From Gammaproteobacteria bacterium (GTDB lineage: Bacteria; Pseudomonadota; Gammaproteobacteria; Steroidobacterales; Steroidobacteraceae): a stretch of DNA of 53,977 nucleotides. The stretch spans positions 1 to 53,977 of the forward strand of contig JAQGOG010000198.1 of assembly GCA_028293765.1 (NCBI GenBank), written 5' to 3'. The position numbers were made by a program, and so were the translations under genes. Position 1 is the first letter of the stretch, and every line of letters starts with the position of its first letter. Below the pieces are notes generated by a model. It saw only the letters and a list, made by a program, of their open reading frames with translations, was not told where the DNA came from and did no database searches. This document shows positions 9,384 through 22,584 of this stretch, in pieces.

Positions 9384-12300
9384 ATGAATGCACAGGTCGA
9401 TCGGCCGGCTCCTGGCGATCCTCTTTGGTACAAGGACGCCGTCATTTACGAAGTGCATGTGCGCGCGTTTTTCGACAGCACGGACGACGGGGTAGGCGAT
9501 TTCCGCGGCCTCGCCAGCAAGCTGCAATACATTCAGGACCTCGGCGTCAACACGATCTGGCTATTGCCCTTCTACCCGTCGCCGGGTCGCGACGATGGCT
9601 ACGACATCGCCGACTATCACAACATCCATTCGAGTTACGGCACGCGCGACGATTTCAGGGCGTTCGTCAGGGAAGCCCATCGGCGCGGCCTGCGGGTCAT
9701 CACCGAGCTCGTCATCAATCACACGTCCGACGCCCACCCGTGGTTCCAGGCGGCGCGCCGCGCCCCACCGGGCTCGCCAAAGCGGGATTTCTACGTGTGG
9801 AGCGATACGCCCGATCGCTATGCCGGAACGAGGATCATCTTCCGCGACGCCGAGTCGTCCAACTGGACGTGGGACCCGGTTGCGAAGGCCTATTACTGGC
9901 ATCGTTTCTTCAGTCACCAACCCGATCTGAACTTCGACAACCCGCACGTCGTGCGGGCGGTCATCAAGATCATGGAATTCTGGCTCGCCTACGGCGTCGA
10001 CGGATTCCGGCTCGACGCCATTCCCTATCTCATCGAGCGCGAGGGCACCAGCAACGAGAACCTGCGGGAGACTCATCAGATCGTCAAATCCATCCGCAAG
10101 GTGATCACGGACAAATACGCCGACCGCATGCTCCTCGCCGAAGCCAACCAGTGGCCGGAGGATGTGCGCGATTACTTCGGCGATGGCGACGAATGCCACA
10201 TGGCGTATCACTTCCCGCTGATGCCGCGCATGTACATGGCGATTGCACAGGAAGACCGCCATCCGATCGTCGAGATCATGGAGCAGACGCCCGACATTCC
10301 CGACAACTGCCAGTGGGCGATCTTCCTGCGCAACCATGACGAGCTGACGCTCGAAATGGTGACGAGCCGCGAGCGCGACTACATGTACCAGGCCTACGCC
10401 GCCGATCCGCGCGCACGGCTCAACCTGGGGATCCGGCGCCGCCTCGCGCCGCTGCTGGACAACGATAGCGAGCGCATCAAGCTCATGAACAGCCTGCTGC
10501 TGTCGATGCCGGGCGCGCCGATCATCTACTACGGCGATGAGATCGGGATGGGGGACAACTTCTTTCTCGGCGATCGCAACGGCGTGCGCACGCCGATGCA
10601 ATGGAGCCCGGACCGCAATGCGGGCTTCTCGCGTGCCGACCCGCAGCAGCTGTTTCTCCCGCCGATCATGGATCCGGTCTACGGCTTCGAGGCTGTAAAT
10701 GTGGAGGCGCAGACGCGCGACCGGTCGTCACTGCTGAACTGGATGAAGCGCATGCTTCAGGTGCGCAAGACCTCACAGGCCTTCGGCCGCGGGACCCTGC
10801 GTTTCATCCGCCCCGGCAACCGCCGGGTACTCGTGTACGTGCGCCACTACGGCGATGACACGATCCTGTGCGTCGTCAATCTCTCCCGCTCGGCGCAACC
10901 GGTGGAGATCGATCTCTCGGACCAGAAAGGGGCCGTGCCGATCGAGCTCCTGGGCAGTACCGCCTTTCCGCCGGTGGGCGAGCTACCGTACTTCCTGACC
11001 TTGCCGGGGTATGGATTCTATTGGTTTCGCCTGAGCCGCGAGGCGCAGGCCCCGCCGTGGCACGACGAGCGCATGGCACCGGAGGATCTGCCGGTGTTGG
11101 TGTTGGTAGAGGGCTGGAACAGCTTCTTCCCGGAGAAGGTGGCCGTCTGGCGCGCGAATCTCGCGACGCGGCTGCGGACGCAGCTCGAGAACCGCGTCAT
11201 TCCGCATTACATCGCGACACAACGGTGGTACGCCGGCAAAGGATCGCCGGTCGTGAGCGCACGCCTGATCGACTATGGTGGGCGGGACAGCTCGCTCGAA
11301 CAGTGGCTCGTGACCCTCTTCGCGATCGAGAGCCGCACCGAAACCCACCTGTACTTCATTCCCCTCGCGATCGCCATCGAGGATGGCGAGGAGTCTCGTT
11401 GGAAGAAGCTGCAACCCGCGGCCATTGCCCGGGTGCGGCAGCAAGCCACGGTCGGCGTCCTCGCGGACGCCTGTACTGACGAGAAGTTCTGCCGCACGGT
11501 AGTGGACGCGATCGGAGCGGCGCGGGAGCTGCCTACTCATGTCGGCCACATACGCTGCTCGGCGACGAGGTTATATCCGGATCTGCGCGGCGATCCGGCA
11601 GTCGAGCTGACGGTGGCTCCGACACCCGGCCAGAGCAGCAATACGACCGTCCGGGTCGGAGAGCAGTTCTTCCTCAAAATCTACCGAAAACTGCAGCCGG
11701 GCGTGAACCCGGAGCTGGAGATCGGCCGCTATCTCACGGAAGTTTCGCATTTTCCCAACATCGTGCCGGTGGCCGGCGCGGTGGAGTACCAGAGTGAGGA
11801 TGGCACGGTCCTCACGCTCGCCCTGCTGCAGGCCTTCGTGACGAACCAGGGCGACGGTTGGGACTACACCGTCAACTATCTCGTGCGTTTCCTCGAAGAC
11901 CGGCGCATCGGAGCGGCGCTCCTTGACGATACTCACGGCCTCTACATTGCACTGATGAAGACGCTGGGTACGCGGACTGCCGAGCTGCACGTGGCACTCT
12001 CGCGGCCCACCTCCGATCCGGCATTTGCTCCCGAACCGATGACGATGGAGGACATTGCCGCCTGGCGCACGCACGCGCTCGCCGAAGCCGAAGCGACTCT
12101 CGAACTGCTGGCGAACAGCACGTCGCAGCTGTCGCCTGCCGTCCAGGCGGACGCCGACTCATTGCTCAAGCGCCGGGCCCTGCTGCTCAGACGCATCGAG
12201 GCTTCGGCCGCGACTTTACCCAATGGCATCAAGACCCGCCGCCATGGCGACTATCACCTCGGACAGGTTCTGCTGAAGCGCAACGACTTCATTCTGGTGG

Positions 12301-12680
12301 ACTTCGAAGGCGAGCCGGGCCGAACGCTTCCCGAGCGACGCCGGAAGCACGCGCCGCTGACGGACGTCGCCGGCATGTTGCGTTCGTTTACCTACGCGCG
12401 ACGGGCGGCCATGCAGCGCAATTCGCTGAAGACCGCCGACCATCGCGAGGAGCTGGAAGCGCTGCTCGAGACGTGGGAGGAGGAAACGCGGGAGGCCTTC
12501 ATCACGGCGTACGACGAGATCGCATGCGCCAACGGCCTGTACGACTCCCTGGAGGAGATGCAGCCCCTGCTGCGGCTGTTTGAAATCGAGAAAGCGCTCT
12601 ACGAAGTGCGCTACGAGATCGGCAACCGGCCGGATTGGGCGAGCATCCCGCTCCGCAGCCTCATCGGCTTCGCCGAGTGA
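9384..12680 (+). CDS. treS: trehalose synthase/maltokinase fusion (TreS-Mak)
   Basis: One 1098-residue chain combines two enzymes. The N-terminal GH13 part (about 1-560) is trehalose synthase, which interconverts trehalose and maltose; it shows [28 protein letters not shown] (nucleophile about D211), [12 protein letters not shown] (about E253) and [13 protein letters not shown]. The C-terminal part (about 610-1098) is maltokinase (Pep2-like), which phosphorylates maltose with ATP; it opens with [12 protein letters not shown] and has the kinase motifs [11 protein letters not shown] (about 953) and VDFEGEP (about 972). The fusion passes maltose straight into maltose-1-phosphate for GlgE. Such fusions are known in other bacteria. 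The gene lies 106 bp after glgE and 16 bp before glgX. Confidence 0.95.
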   Translation: MNAQVDRPAPGDPLWYKDAVIYEVHVRAFFDSTDDGVGDFRGLASKLQYIQDLGVNTIWLLPFYPSPGRDDGYDIADYHNIHSSYGTRDDFRAFVREAHRRGLRVITELVINHTSDAHPWFQAARRAPPGSPKRDFYVWSDTPDRYAGTRIIFRDAESSNWTWDPVAKAYYWHRFFSHQPDLNFDNPHVVRAVIKIMEFWLAYGVDGFRLDAIPYLIEREGTSNENLRETHQIVKSIRKVITDKYADRMLLAEANQWPEDVRDYFGDGDECHMAYHFPLMPRMYMAIAQEDRHPIVEIMEQTPDIPDNCQWAIFLRNHDELTLEMVTSRERDYMYQAYAADPRARLNLGIRRRLAPLLDNDSERIKLMNSLLLSMPGAPIIYYGDEIGMGDNFFLGDRNGVRTPMQWSPDRNAGFSRADPQQLFLPPIMDPVYGFEAVNVEAQTRDRSSLLNWMKRMLQVRKTSQAFGRGTLRFIRPGNRRVLVYVRHYGDDTILCVVNLSRSAQPVEIDLSDQKGAVPIELLGSTAFPPVGELPYFLTLPGYGFYWFRLSREAQAPPWHDERMAPEDLPVLVLVEGWNSFFPEKVAVWRANLATRLRTQLENRVIPHYIATQRWYAGKGSPVVSARLIDYGGRDSSLEQWLVTLFAIESRTETHLYFIPLAIAIEDGEESRWKKLQPAAIARVRQQATVGVLADACTDEKFCRTVVDAIGAARELPTHVGHIRCSATRLYPDLRGDPAVELTVAPTPGQSSNTTVRVGEQFFLKIYRKLQPGVNPELEIGRYLTEVSHFPNIVPVAGAVEYQSEDGTVLTLALLQAFVTNQGDGWDYTVNYLVRFLEDRRIGAALLDDTHGLYIALMKTLGTRTAELHVALSRPTSDPAFAPEPMTMEDIAAWRTHALAEAEATLELLANSTSQLSPAVQADADSLLKRRALLLRRIEASAATLPNGIKTRRHGDYHLGQVLLKRNDFILVDFEGEPGRTLPERRRKHAPLTDVAGMLRSFTYARRAAMQRNSLKTADHREELEALLETWEEETREAFITAYDEIACANGLYDSLEEMQPLLRLFEIEKALYEVRYEIGNRPDWASIPLRSLIGFAE

Positions 12681-12696
12681 GCTCGGGGACTGCCCC

Positions 12697-14963
<2,267 letters not shown>

Positions 14964-14967
<4 letters not shown>

Positions 14968-16814
14968 GCGCACGGCGCCGCCATAGCATGCCCTTCGGAG
15001 CGCAGCTGTCGCCTGACGGCGCAGTCCGCTGCCGGCTGTGGGCACCGGCAGCGCACGAGGTTGAGCTCATGCTGTACGACGTTGCGGGCAGGTCACGGTC
15101 GCTGGCAATGATGGCTCTGCCGGAAGGTTGGTTTGAGCTCGTGACGCAGGAGGCTCGCGCCGGCAGCCGTTATCGCTATCGGATCGACGGGAAGATCGAA
15201 GTTCCGGATCCCGCCTCGCGCAGCAACCCTGAAGACATCCAGGGGCCGAGCGAGGTCGTGGACCCCTCGGCGTTTGAATGGGACGACGACGCCTGGCGTG
15301 GCCGGCCGTGGCGCGAGGCCGTCATTTACGAGTTGCACGTCGGCACATTCAGTCCCGAAGGCACGTTTGCCGGAGCCGCAAAGCAGCTCGATCATCTGGC
15401 CGAGCTCGGAGTTACCGTCATCGAGCTCATGCCGATCGCGGATTTTCCCGGGACGCGCGGCTGGGGCTACGATGGAGTGTTGCAATACGCTCCGGAATCC
15501 GCGTACGGCAGCCCGGAGGATCTGAAATCCCTCGTGGCCGCCGCGCATCGACGCGGCATCGCGATGATGCTCGACGTCGTCTATAACCATTTCGGGCCCG
15601 AGGGTAACTATCTACACCTCTACGCTCCGCAATTCTTCACTGACCGCCACCACACTCCGTGGGGAGCGGCTCTCAACTTCGACGGCGCCGGCTCACGGAC
15701 GGTGCGTGATTTCTACATTCACAACGCGCTGTACTGGCTCGAGGAATATCACTTCGATGGCCTGCGGTTCGACGCGGTGCACGCCATCATCGATGACAGC
15801 GAGCCGAATATTCTCAACGAGATTGCAAGGGCGGCGCGCACCGGGCCGGGACGGGAACGGCCGATCTTTCTGGTGCTCGAAAACGGCGATAACCGGGCCA
15901 GCTTCCTCGGCACCGCGGGCGCTGCCGACACATTCGACGCCCAGTGGAACGATGACGTACACCACTGCCTGCATACGTTGTTGACCGGAGAATCGGACGG
16001 CTACTACGAAGACTACGCAGAGAATCCACACGCCATGCTCTGCCGCTGCCTGGCGGAAGGCTTCGCCTATCAGGGGCAGGTGTCGCCGCACCAGGGCGGC
16101 CCGCGCGGTGAGCCCAGCGCCCACCTGCCGCCGACCGCCTTCGTCAACTTCCTACAGAACCACGATCAGATCGGCAACCGCGCACTGGGCGAGCGGATCG
16201 CCCAGATCTCCCGCTCTGAGGCCGCGCTGCGGGCGGCCACGGCCGTCCTGCTGCTCTCGCCCTCCCCGCCCTTGTTGTTCATGGGTGAGGAATGGGAGGC
16301 ACCGCAGCCTTTTCCCTACTTCTGCGACTTCGAGCCGGAGTTGGCCAGCAAGGTCCGTGAGGGACGGAAGCGCGAATTCGCCCGTTTCGAAAAATTTCGC
16401 GACCGGGAAGGCCTCGCGGGACTGCCCGACCCCACGGATATCGCGACGTTTCGGTCGGCATGTCTGGACTGGAGCGTACTGCAGCAGCCGCCGCACGCCG
16501 CGGCCCTCGACCATCACCGTCGGTTGCTGGCCGTCCGGCAGCGGGACATCGTGCCGCTGATTCCCAAGATCCTCGCGGGAACCTGTATCAAGCTGGAAGC
16601 CAGCGGCGCCTTCGCCGTCGATTGGCGGCTTGACGATGGGGGGACGCTGCACCTGCTCGCGAATCTCACAGAGCGTGCCGTGCCGGTAGTAGGCCGAGCC
16701 GCAGGGCGCATGATCTTCGCAACGCATCCCAACATCCGTGCGGCGATGACGCGGAATGAGCTCGCACCCTGGAGCGTCACGTGGCTCCTGGAGCGGGGCG
16801 TTGCCGGAGACTGA
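14964..16814 (+). CDS. treZ: malto-oligosyltrehalose trehalohydrolase
   Basis: TreZ hydrolyses the bond that releases free trehalose from the malto-oligosyltrehalose made by TreY. The 616-residue product has an N-terminal CBM48 domain (VRCRLWAPAAHEVELMLYD), then the GH13 barrel with GWGYDGVLQYAPESAYG, FDGLRFDAVHAI (nucleophile about D270), FLVLENGDNRA (acid about E306) and FLQNHDQIGNRALG. The start ATG at 14964 overlaps the glgX stop in an ATGA arrangement and is in the right place relative to the first conserved segment. The frame is open further upstream, but that extension lies inside glgX and has no family resemblance. The 3' end overlaps the beginning of treY. Confidence 0.95.
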
Positions 16815-19704
16815 AAACAACGCATTCAATCCCCGCGGGCCCGTCATTCCCCGCGCCACCTATCGCGTCCAGCTCAACTCCGGCTTTACGTTCAAAGATG
16901 CGACGGCGATCGTTCCCTATCTCTCCGCGCTCGGTATAAGCCACGTCTACTGTTCCCCTTATTTCCGCGCGCGCGCCGGCAGCGCGCACGGCTACGACGT
17001 GGTCGACCACAACTCATTCAACCCGGAAATCGGCGACCGCGCCGACTTCGAGAGATTCGTTGCCGAACTACGTGCGCATGGAATGGGGCATGTTCTCGAC
17101 ATCGTGCCTAACCATGTCGGCATCATGGGCTCCGACAACGCATGGTGGATGGATGTCCTCGAAAACGGCCAGGCATCCGTGTACGCGGAGTTCTTCGATA
17201 TCGACTGGGCCCCCGCGAACCCCGCGCTAGCCGACAAGGTGCTCGTGCCGGTGTTGGGGGACGCGTACGGCGTCGTGCTGGAGCTCGGCGAGCTGGAGCT
17301 TCGTTTCGAGCGCGAGCTGGGCTCGTTCGCCGTGTTTTATCATGAAAACCGCTTTCCGCTGGATCCCAGGACTTACCCCCGCATACTCGATCGCGCACTC
17401 GATCGCGAGCTCCCGCCAATCTCCAATGCGGAGCTCGAGGAGCTCAGGCGCTCCTTCAGCGCCCTGCCGAACCGCTTTGATCCCACGGAAGAGCAGATCG
17501 CAGTGCGCAATCCGGACAAGGAAACTCACAAACGCGCCCTCGCCGCGCTGTACGGTTCTGACGCCGCGGTAGCACGAGCAATCGACGCAGCGCTGCGAAG
17601 CTTTGTGGGCGACAGCGCCGAACCGGCGAGTTTCGACGCGCTACACGAATTGCTCGAGGCACAGGCCTTTCGCCTTGCATACTGGCGCGTAGCATCGGAC
17701 GACATCAACTATCGACGATTCTTCGATGTGAACTCGCTCGCGGGCCTGCGAGTAGAGAACGATGCGGTGTTCGAAGCAACCCACAAGCTTCTGCTGGAGC
17801 TGGTCGGTGCCGGCAAAATCGACGGCCTGCGGGTCGACCATCCTGATGGGCTTTACGATCCGGCAGGCTACGTCAGCCGGCTGCAAAAGCGTATCGCGGA
17901 CGTTACCTCCAGTACAGCCACCCTGCCGATCTATCTGGTCGTGGAAAAGATCACGGCCTCGTTCGAGCACCTCCCGGCAGACTGGCCCGTGCACGGAGAG
18001 ACCGGCTATCACTTTGCAAATGTCGTCAATCGGATGCTCGTCGATGCGGCCACACGGACTCGAATGGATCGCGTGTACCGCAGCTTCGTCGGCGAGTCCA
18101 TGGAATGGAGCAGCGTCGCGTACGAGTGCCAACATCTCGTGTTGCGGCGATCGCTGGCGTCGGAATTGAACGTCGTCGCGAACCGCCTGACCCGGATCGC
18201 ACAGCTGGATCGGCGGACGCGCGACTTCACGTTCAATAACCTGCGCCACGCGCTTGCGGAAGTCATCGCCTGCTTCCCGGTCTACCGAACGTATATAACG
18301 GACAGCGTATCGGAGAACGATCGGCGTTATATAGAGTGGGCCGTTGCCTCGGCCAAGCGACGTCGCTCCGCGACGGAGGCGCCGGTATTGGATTTCGTTC
18401 GCGCCGCTCTCCTAGTCGAGCTTCCCACGCCAACCGAGCGCGCACGCGAACGCATGCTGGCGTTCGCACGAAAATTCCAGCAGATCACGGCACCGATCAC
18501 TGCCAAAGGCGTCGAAGACACAGCTCTCTACCGCTTCAACCGGCTCACGTCGCTCAACGAAGTGGGCGGTGAGCCGGACGCTTACGGAACTAGCGTCAGG
18601 GCATTCCACGCCGATTCGCAGTACCGGGCAAAGCATTGGCCGCACGAGATGCTTGCGACTTCGACGCACGATACGAAGCGCTCCGGAGACGTCCGGGCGC
18701 GGATCAACGTGCTATCTGAAATGACCATGATCTGGCGCAAGACCATCGAACGCTGGAGCCGCATCAACCGGACCCGCAAACGCGAAGTCGATGGCCGGCC
18801 GGCGCCCTCGCCGAACGACGAATACCTTCTTTATCAGACGCTGCTCGGCAGTTGGCCTGTCGAAGATCTCGACGAAGCGGGCCACACTGCATACCGGGAA
18901 CGCATCGAAGCGTACATGGTCAAGGCCGCGCGCGAGGCGAAGTTGCGCACCAGCTGGGGCAACGTCAACGCCGAGTACGAAGAGGCGCTGGCGTTATTCA
19001 TCCGGGCGATCCTGGAGCCGCGGGAAGGCAAGCTATTCCTGAGCGATTTCGTCGGGTTCCAGCGCCGGCTGCTGCGCTTCGGGCTGCTGAATGGCTTGTC
19101 GCAAACCATTTGCAAACTGACGGCTCCCGGCGTGCCGGATATCTACCAGGGGAACGAGCTGTGGGATTTCTCGCTCGTGGATCCCGACAATCGCCGGCCG
19201 GTGGATTACGACAGGCGCCGCCGGATCCTGGCGGAACTGCAGCAAAGGGCAAACGTCACCGATCCGCAGTGGGTGCGCTCGCTGGCGCACGGCGGCGGGG
19301 ACGGCCGCAGGAAGCTGTGGCTCACATGGAAGGTGCTGCAATTCCGACGAGCCCATGGGGAATTGTTTCGCAGCGGCGAGTACCTGCCCCTGCGCGTGAC
19401 CGGGGAGCATGCTTCGAACGTCTGCGCGTTTGCACGCCGTCGTGAGAAGGACTTCGCGGTGGTGGTTGCGCCCCGGCTCTACCTCCGCCTCCTCGGCGAG
19501 CGCGAGCAGTTACCGCTTGGGGCGGACATCTGGGAAAATACGACAATTGAGCTGCCACGCCGATACGACATCGACGGCGGCGCATTGCGGAACGTGCTGG
19601 ACGGCTCGGAGGTGCGCGCTCAGCGCGGCGAAAGACCGGAGGTGTTAGCCGCCGACGCGCTGGCTAATTTTCCTGTTGCGCTGCTATATCAGCATCGAGA
19701 TTGA
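16801..19704 (+). CDS. treY: malto-oligosyltrehalose synthase
   Basis: TreY (GH13 subfamily 26) rearranges the reducing-end alpha-1,4 bond of a malto-oligosaccharide into an alpha,alpha-1,1 bond. The 967-residue product shows PRATYRVQLNSGFTFKDA near its start, HVYCSPYFRARAGSAHGYDV, DIVPNHVGIM, KIDGLRVDHPDGLYDP (nucleophile), TTGVED-like GVEDTALYRFN and APGVPDIYQGNEL. I chose TTG at 16801 because GGAG at 16790-16793 lies seven bases upstream and the protein then begins just before the conserved PRATYR block. ATG at 16756 is also in frame and would add 15 residues. Either start overlaps treZ, so the two are coupled. It is the last gene of the glucan/trehalose cluster. Confidence 0.95.
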   Translation: MPETENNAFNPRGPVIPRATYRVQLNSGFTFKDATAIVPYLSALGISHVYCSPYFRARAGSAHGYDVVDHNSFNPEIGDRADFERFVAELRAHGMGHVLDIVPNHVGIMGSDNAWWMDVLENGQASVYAEFFDIDWAPANPALADKVLVPVLGDAYGVVLELGELELRFERELGSFAVFYHENRFPLDPRTYPRILDRALDRELPPISNAELEELRRSFSALPNRFDPTEEQIAVRNPDKETHKRALAALYGSDAAVARAIDAALRSFVGDSAEPASFDALHELLEAQAFRLAYWRVASDDINYRRFFDVNSLAGLRVENDAVFEATHKLLLELVGAGKIDGLRVDHPDGLYDPAGYVSRLQKRIADVTSSTATLPIYLVVEKITASFEHLPADWPVHGETGYHFANVVNRMLVDAATRTRMDRVYRSFVGESMEWSSVAYECQHLVLRRSLASELNVVANRLTRIAQLDRRTRDFTFNNLRHALAEVIACFPVYRTYITDSVSENDRRYIEWAVASAKRRRSATEAPVLDFVRAALLVELPTPTERARERMLAFARKFQQITAPITAKGVEDTALYRFNRLTSLNEVGGEPDAYGTSVRAFHADSQYRAKHWPHEMLATSTHDTKRSGDVRARINVLSEMTMIWRKTIERWSRINRTRKREVDGRPAPSPNDEYLLYQTLLGSWPVEDLDEAGHTAYRERIEAYMVKAAREAKLRTSWGNVNAEYEEALALFIRAILEPREGKLFLSDFVGFQRRLLRFGLLNGLSQTICKLTAPGVPDIYQGNELWDFSLVDPDNRRPVDYDRRRRILAELQQRANVTDPQWVRSLAHGGGDGRRKLWLTWKVLQFRRAHGELFRSGEYLPLRVTGEHASNVCAFARRREKDFAVVVAPRLYLRLLGEREQLPLGADIWENTTIELPRRYDIDGGALRNVLDGSEVRAQRGERPEVLAADALANFPVALLYQHRD

Positions 19705-19912
19705 ACTCGAAATTCGATTGCGGCGACCCACCAGCAATTCCGCCGCCCGTTGTGCGGGGCTAACCGGAACCGGCCGCGCCCGAGGCAGGTGCAGTTGTTC
19801 CCGGTCAACGCGGCTTGGGGGCAAGCGTTTTACGGTAGAGGAGATCGGCGACCCCGAGGGGCATCCCCGGAGCGACGGTGAGCGGACAACGTCCGCGCAA
19901 CGGGAGAGTTGT
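19705..19912. other. intergenic region after treY
   Basis: About 208 bp separate treY from the DUF6491 lipoprotein gene. The lipoprotein frame extends back through this stretch to 19676, but that part is Arg/Ser-rich and lacks the signal sequence, so I treat it as non-coding. I see no clear terminator or promoter. Confidence 0.45.
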
Positions 19913-20365
19913 ATGAAACGCGAGAGCCTGAAATTCCATGCTGCCTGGCTGCTGCCCGCGGTGGCGTTGCTCACCGCCTGTTCCGGCATTCCGCTGCAGC
20001 AGCGGGAGCAGGCACAGCGCGACCGCTACGAAGCGTACGCCGGACCTCCGGTCGATCATTTCACCTATCTGGCCCACTTCGACAGCTGGCAGCCGATCGG
20101 AACCAACGAGCTGGTCGTGTGGACGTCCATCAATCAGGCCTACCTGATCAAGGTCGCGCCACCCTGTGACAATTTGCAGTTCGCCAACCGTGTCGGCCTC
20201 ACCTCAACTGCAGGCACCGTCTCCTCGCGCTTCGACTTCGTCAAGGTGGGCCACTGGCGCTGCCCGATCCAGGAGATACGCCCGGTCGACTATCTGCGTA
20301 TGAAGCAGGACCTGCGCAAGCAGGCCGAGGAAGCGGCCTCCGCAAAGGACCACCCGGGGACCTGA
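19913..20365 (+). CDS. DUF6491 family lipoprotein
   Basis: This 150-residue product begins with MKRESLKFHAAWLLPAVAL and then LLTACS, a lipoprotein signal peptide with the lipobox cysteine at about residue 24, so it is probably membrane-anchored. The rest fits DUF6491: AGPPVDHFTYL, LVVWTSINQAYLIKV, two later cysteines (PPCDNL and RCPIQEIRPVD). The paired cysteines may form a disulfide. Function is unknown for the family. ATG 19913 is chosen because GGGAGAG lies upstream and the signal peptide starts exactly there. It is on the same strand as the glucan cluster but 208 bp away, so membership in that operon is doubtful. Confidence 0.85.
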   Translation: MKRESLKFHAAWLLPAVALLTACSGIPLQQREQAQRDRYEAYAGPPVDHFTYLAHFDSWQPIGTNELVVWTSINQAYLIKVAPPCDNLQFANRVGLTSTAGTVSSRFDFVKVGHWRCPIQEIRPVDYLRMKQDLRKQAEEAASAKDHPGT

Positions 20366-20410
20366 CCAGCCGGCCGCGCGGGAACGCAGCGCGCAGGCGG
20401 GCACCCCTAT

Positions 20411-20450
20411 TGCTGCGCTCTCTTGCCGCGACCTCGCGGCAGGAGCAGCA
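20411..20450 (+). promoter_or_regulatory. hairpin covering the RBS of the 50-residue protein gene
   Basis: An inner perfect stem TGCCGCG (20424-20430) with CGCGGCA (20435-20441) around ACCT is enclosed by TGCTGC (20411-20416) pairing with GCAGCA (20445-20450). The Shine-Dalgarno AGGAG (20441-20445) lies within the right arms, just upstream of ATG 20454. The structure could limit translation or serve as a terminator for the lipoprotein gene, though there is no U-tract. Confidence 0.45.
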
Positions 20451-20453
20451 GCC

Positions 20454-20606
20454 ATGATCCGAAAACTCAAGTCGGGCGGCTATCGCCTGTATTCGCGTAA
20501 GACGAATCCCAAAACCGGTAAGCGCCGCAATCTGGGCACCTTCAGCACGCGCGCTGCCGCGCTAAAGCACGAGCGCGAAGTGCAGTACTTCAAACGGAAC
20601 GGATAG
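20454..20606 (+). CDS. small basic protein, 50 residues
   Basis: A short gene encodes MIRKLKSGGYRLYSRKTN, then PKTGKRRNLGTFSTRAAAL, then KHEREVQYFKRNG. It is rich in Lys and Arg and resembles a conserved small protein found across Proteobacteria; I recall the pattern but cannot name a function. The strand-turn-helix feel and the charge suggest nucleic-acid or ribosome contact, which is inference only. The start is strong, with GGAG at 20442-20445 and ATG eight bases on. The RBS sits in a hairpin, listed separately. The next gene is on the opposite strand. Confidence 0.75.
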   Translation: MIRKLKSGGYRLYSRKTNPKTGKRRNLGTFSTRAAALKHEREVQYFKRNG

Positions 20607-20721
20607 GCCGCGGGCACCTTCGCTGAAGCGCATTTCCCGCCTTCCCCGTCGGGCTCCCCCGTAGCGTCGCGCCGAACATGAAGCGGCCGCCCGTAACTCC
20701 ACCGAGCCCCGCCTCTGGCAA

Positions 20722-22584
20722 TTACCTGTAGCCCCTCGCCTGCAACGCGAACAAACGCGCGTAGCGGCCATCGAGCTGCATCAACTCCTCGTGGCTGCCG
20801 TGCTCGACGATGCGGCCGCGGTCGAGTACGGCGATCTGGTCGGCCATGCGCACCGTCGAGAAGCGATGCGAGATGAGGATGGTGATCCGGTCCTTCGCGA
20901 GCTGACGGAAGTGCTCGAAGATGTCGGCCTCCGCCTGCGCGTCCATCGCCGCGGTGGGCTCATCCAACACGAGAATGTCGGCGCGTGTCCGCATGAACGC
21001 ACGCGAGAGCGCTATTTTCTGCCACTGCCCGCCTGAGAGCTCGCGACCGTCCTTGAACCACTTGCCGAGCTGTGTCTGATAGCCGGCAGGCAGAGTATCG
21101 ATGAACTCACTCGCCATACCCTTCGCAGCGGCTTCGCGCCAGCGCGGCTCGTCTTCGAAGAAGCGCTCATCGCCAGCGCCGACGTTTTCCCCCACGAGCA
21201 TCTGATAGCGGGTGAAATCCTGGAAGATGACGCCTATGCGCTGGCGCAGGGCAAGCTCGTCCCACTCCCTGAGATCCTGCCCATCGAGGAGAATGCGCCC
21301 GGATGTCGGGAGGTAAAGACGCGTCAGCAGTTTGATGAGCGTGGTCTTGCCCGACCCGTTCTCACCCACCAGCGCGACACTCGCCCCGGGTGCCAGGTGC
21401 AGAGTGATGTGCTCGAGCGCGGGCTCTTCGGCCCCGGGATAGGAGAAGCTGACATCCTCGAAGCGAATGCCATCCTCGGGATGCGGCCCGTACGTCGCGG
21501 CACCCGCTTGCGCCGGCACCTCGGTTTCCAGGTATTCGTATAATGTCGACAGATACAGGTTGTCTTCGTACATGCCGCCGACCGCCGAAAGCATTGCCGA
21601 CACGGCCGACTGGCCTTGCCGGAAAAGCGCCAGGTACATCGTCATCTGCCCCAGCGTTATGGCGCGCCGTACCGTGCTGACTGCGATCCACGCGTACGCC
21701 GCATAGAGCGCCACTGTCGCGATGAGCCCCAGGCCGAAGCCCCACGCGTCGCGCCGGATGGTGAGCGCGCGATCTTCCTTATAGAGCCGCCGGAAAATAT
21801 CCCGATAGCGCTCGAGCAGGCGCGGACCCAAGCCGTAGAGTTTCACCTCCTTGGCGTGGTCCTCTCGAGCCAGCACGGTCTCGAGATAAATCTGCATGCG
21901 CGTTTCGGGTGAGCGCCAGCGAAACAGGCGAAAGGCATCACCGGAGAATTTCGCTTCGGCAATAAATGCCGGCAACCCCGCCAATACCAGCACCACCACG
22001 GCCCAGGGTGAGAAATGACTCAACAGCGCGCCATAGCTCACGAGCGAGATGGCATTCTGCACGAGCCCGAAGGTCCTGGTCACGAGACTCAACGGCCGGG
22101 TGGACGCTTCGCGACGCGCACGCGTGAGTTTGTCGTAAAACTCCGAGTCCTCGAAATGGCTCAGATCCAGCGTCAGCGCCTTCTCGAGAATCATGACGTT
22201 GACTCGCTGTCCCAACTGCGCACGCAGCAACGACTGGCACAGCGACAGGCCACGCTGAGCAGCAGCGATGGTGGCAATCAGCGCGCCCTCGAGCATGACG
22301 AACTCGACCACGTGCCTCGCATCGCCGCCTCCCGTCCGGATGGCCGCGACCACGGCGTCGACGATCAGCGAACCAACATAAGCAACCGACGCGGGCAGCA
22401 CGCCAGCGATGAGGGTAAGCAACGCAAGCGCCACCGTCAGCCCGCGGTTCGTGCTCCAGACCAGCTCGATGGCGCGCCGGCTGTAGCGAAAAATGCCGAA
22501 GAAGCCCTGCAGCGTGACGGATTCACCATTGGCCGGGGCGGACGGCGAGCGCCGCGAGCTCGTCGGCAGAACCTTCGGCGTCAT
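20722..22584 (-). CDS. ABC exporter, fused membrane and ATPase domains
   Basis: The 620-residue half-transporter has a six-helix type I exporter domain (about 35-330) and a C-terminal ATPase. ATPase motifs are complete: Walker A GENGSGKTT near 407, signature LSGGQWQKIALSRAF, Walker B ILVLDEPTAAMD near 535, and the switch histidine in ISHRFSTV. It probably works as a homodimer in the inner membrane. The substrate is not evident. ATPases of this branch are often called ABC transporter ATP-binding protein/permease, without a firm substrate. Its ATG overlaps the stop of the upstream dehydrogenase gene in an ATGA, so the two are translationally coupled and may share a physiological role. Confidence 0.9.
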   Translation of the reverse strand: MTPKVLPTSSRRSPSAPANGESVTLQGFFGIFRYSRRAIELVWSTNRGLTVALALLTLIAGVLPASVAYVGSLIVDAVVAAIRTGGGDARHVVEFVMLEGALIATIAAAQRGLSLCQSLLRAQLGQRVNVMILEKALTLDLSHFEDSEFYDKLTRARREASTRPLSLVTRTFGLVQNAISLVSYGALLSHFSPWAVVVLVLAGLPAFIAEAKFSGDAFRLFRWRSPETRMQIYLETVLAREDHAKEVKLYGLGPRLLERYRDIFRRLYKEDRALTIRRDAWGFGLGLIATVALYAAYAWIAVSTVRRAITLGQMTMYLALFRQGQSAVSAMLSAVGGMYEDNLYLSTLYEYLETEVPAQAGAATYGPHPEDGIRFEDVSFSYPGAEEPALEHITLHLAPGASVALVGENGSGKTTLIKLLTRLYLPTSGRILLDGQDLREWDELALRQRIGVIFQDFTRYQMLVGENVGAGDERFFEDEPRWREAAAKGMASEFIDTLPAGYQTQLGKWFKDGRELSGGQWQKIALSRAFMRTRADILVLDEPTAAMDAQAEADIFEHFRQLAKDRITILISHRFSTVRMADQIAVLDRGRIVEHGSHEELMQLDGRYARLFALQARGYR

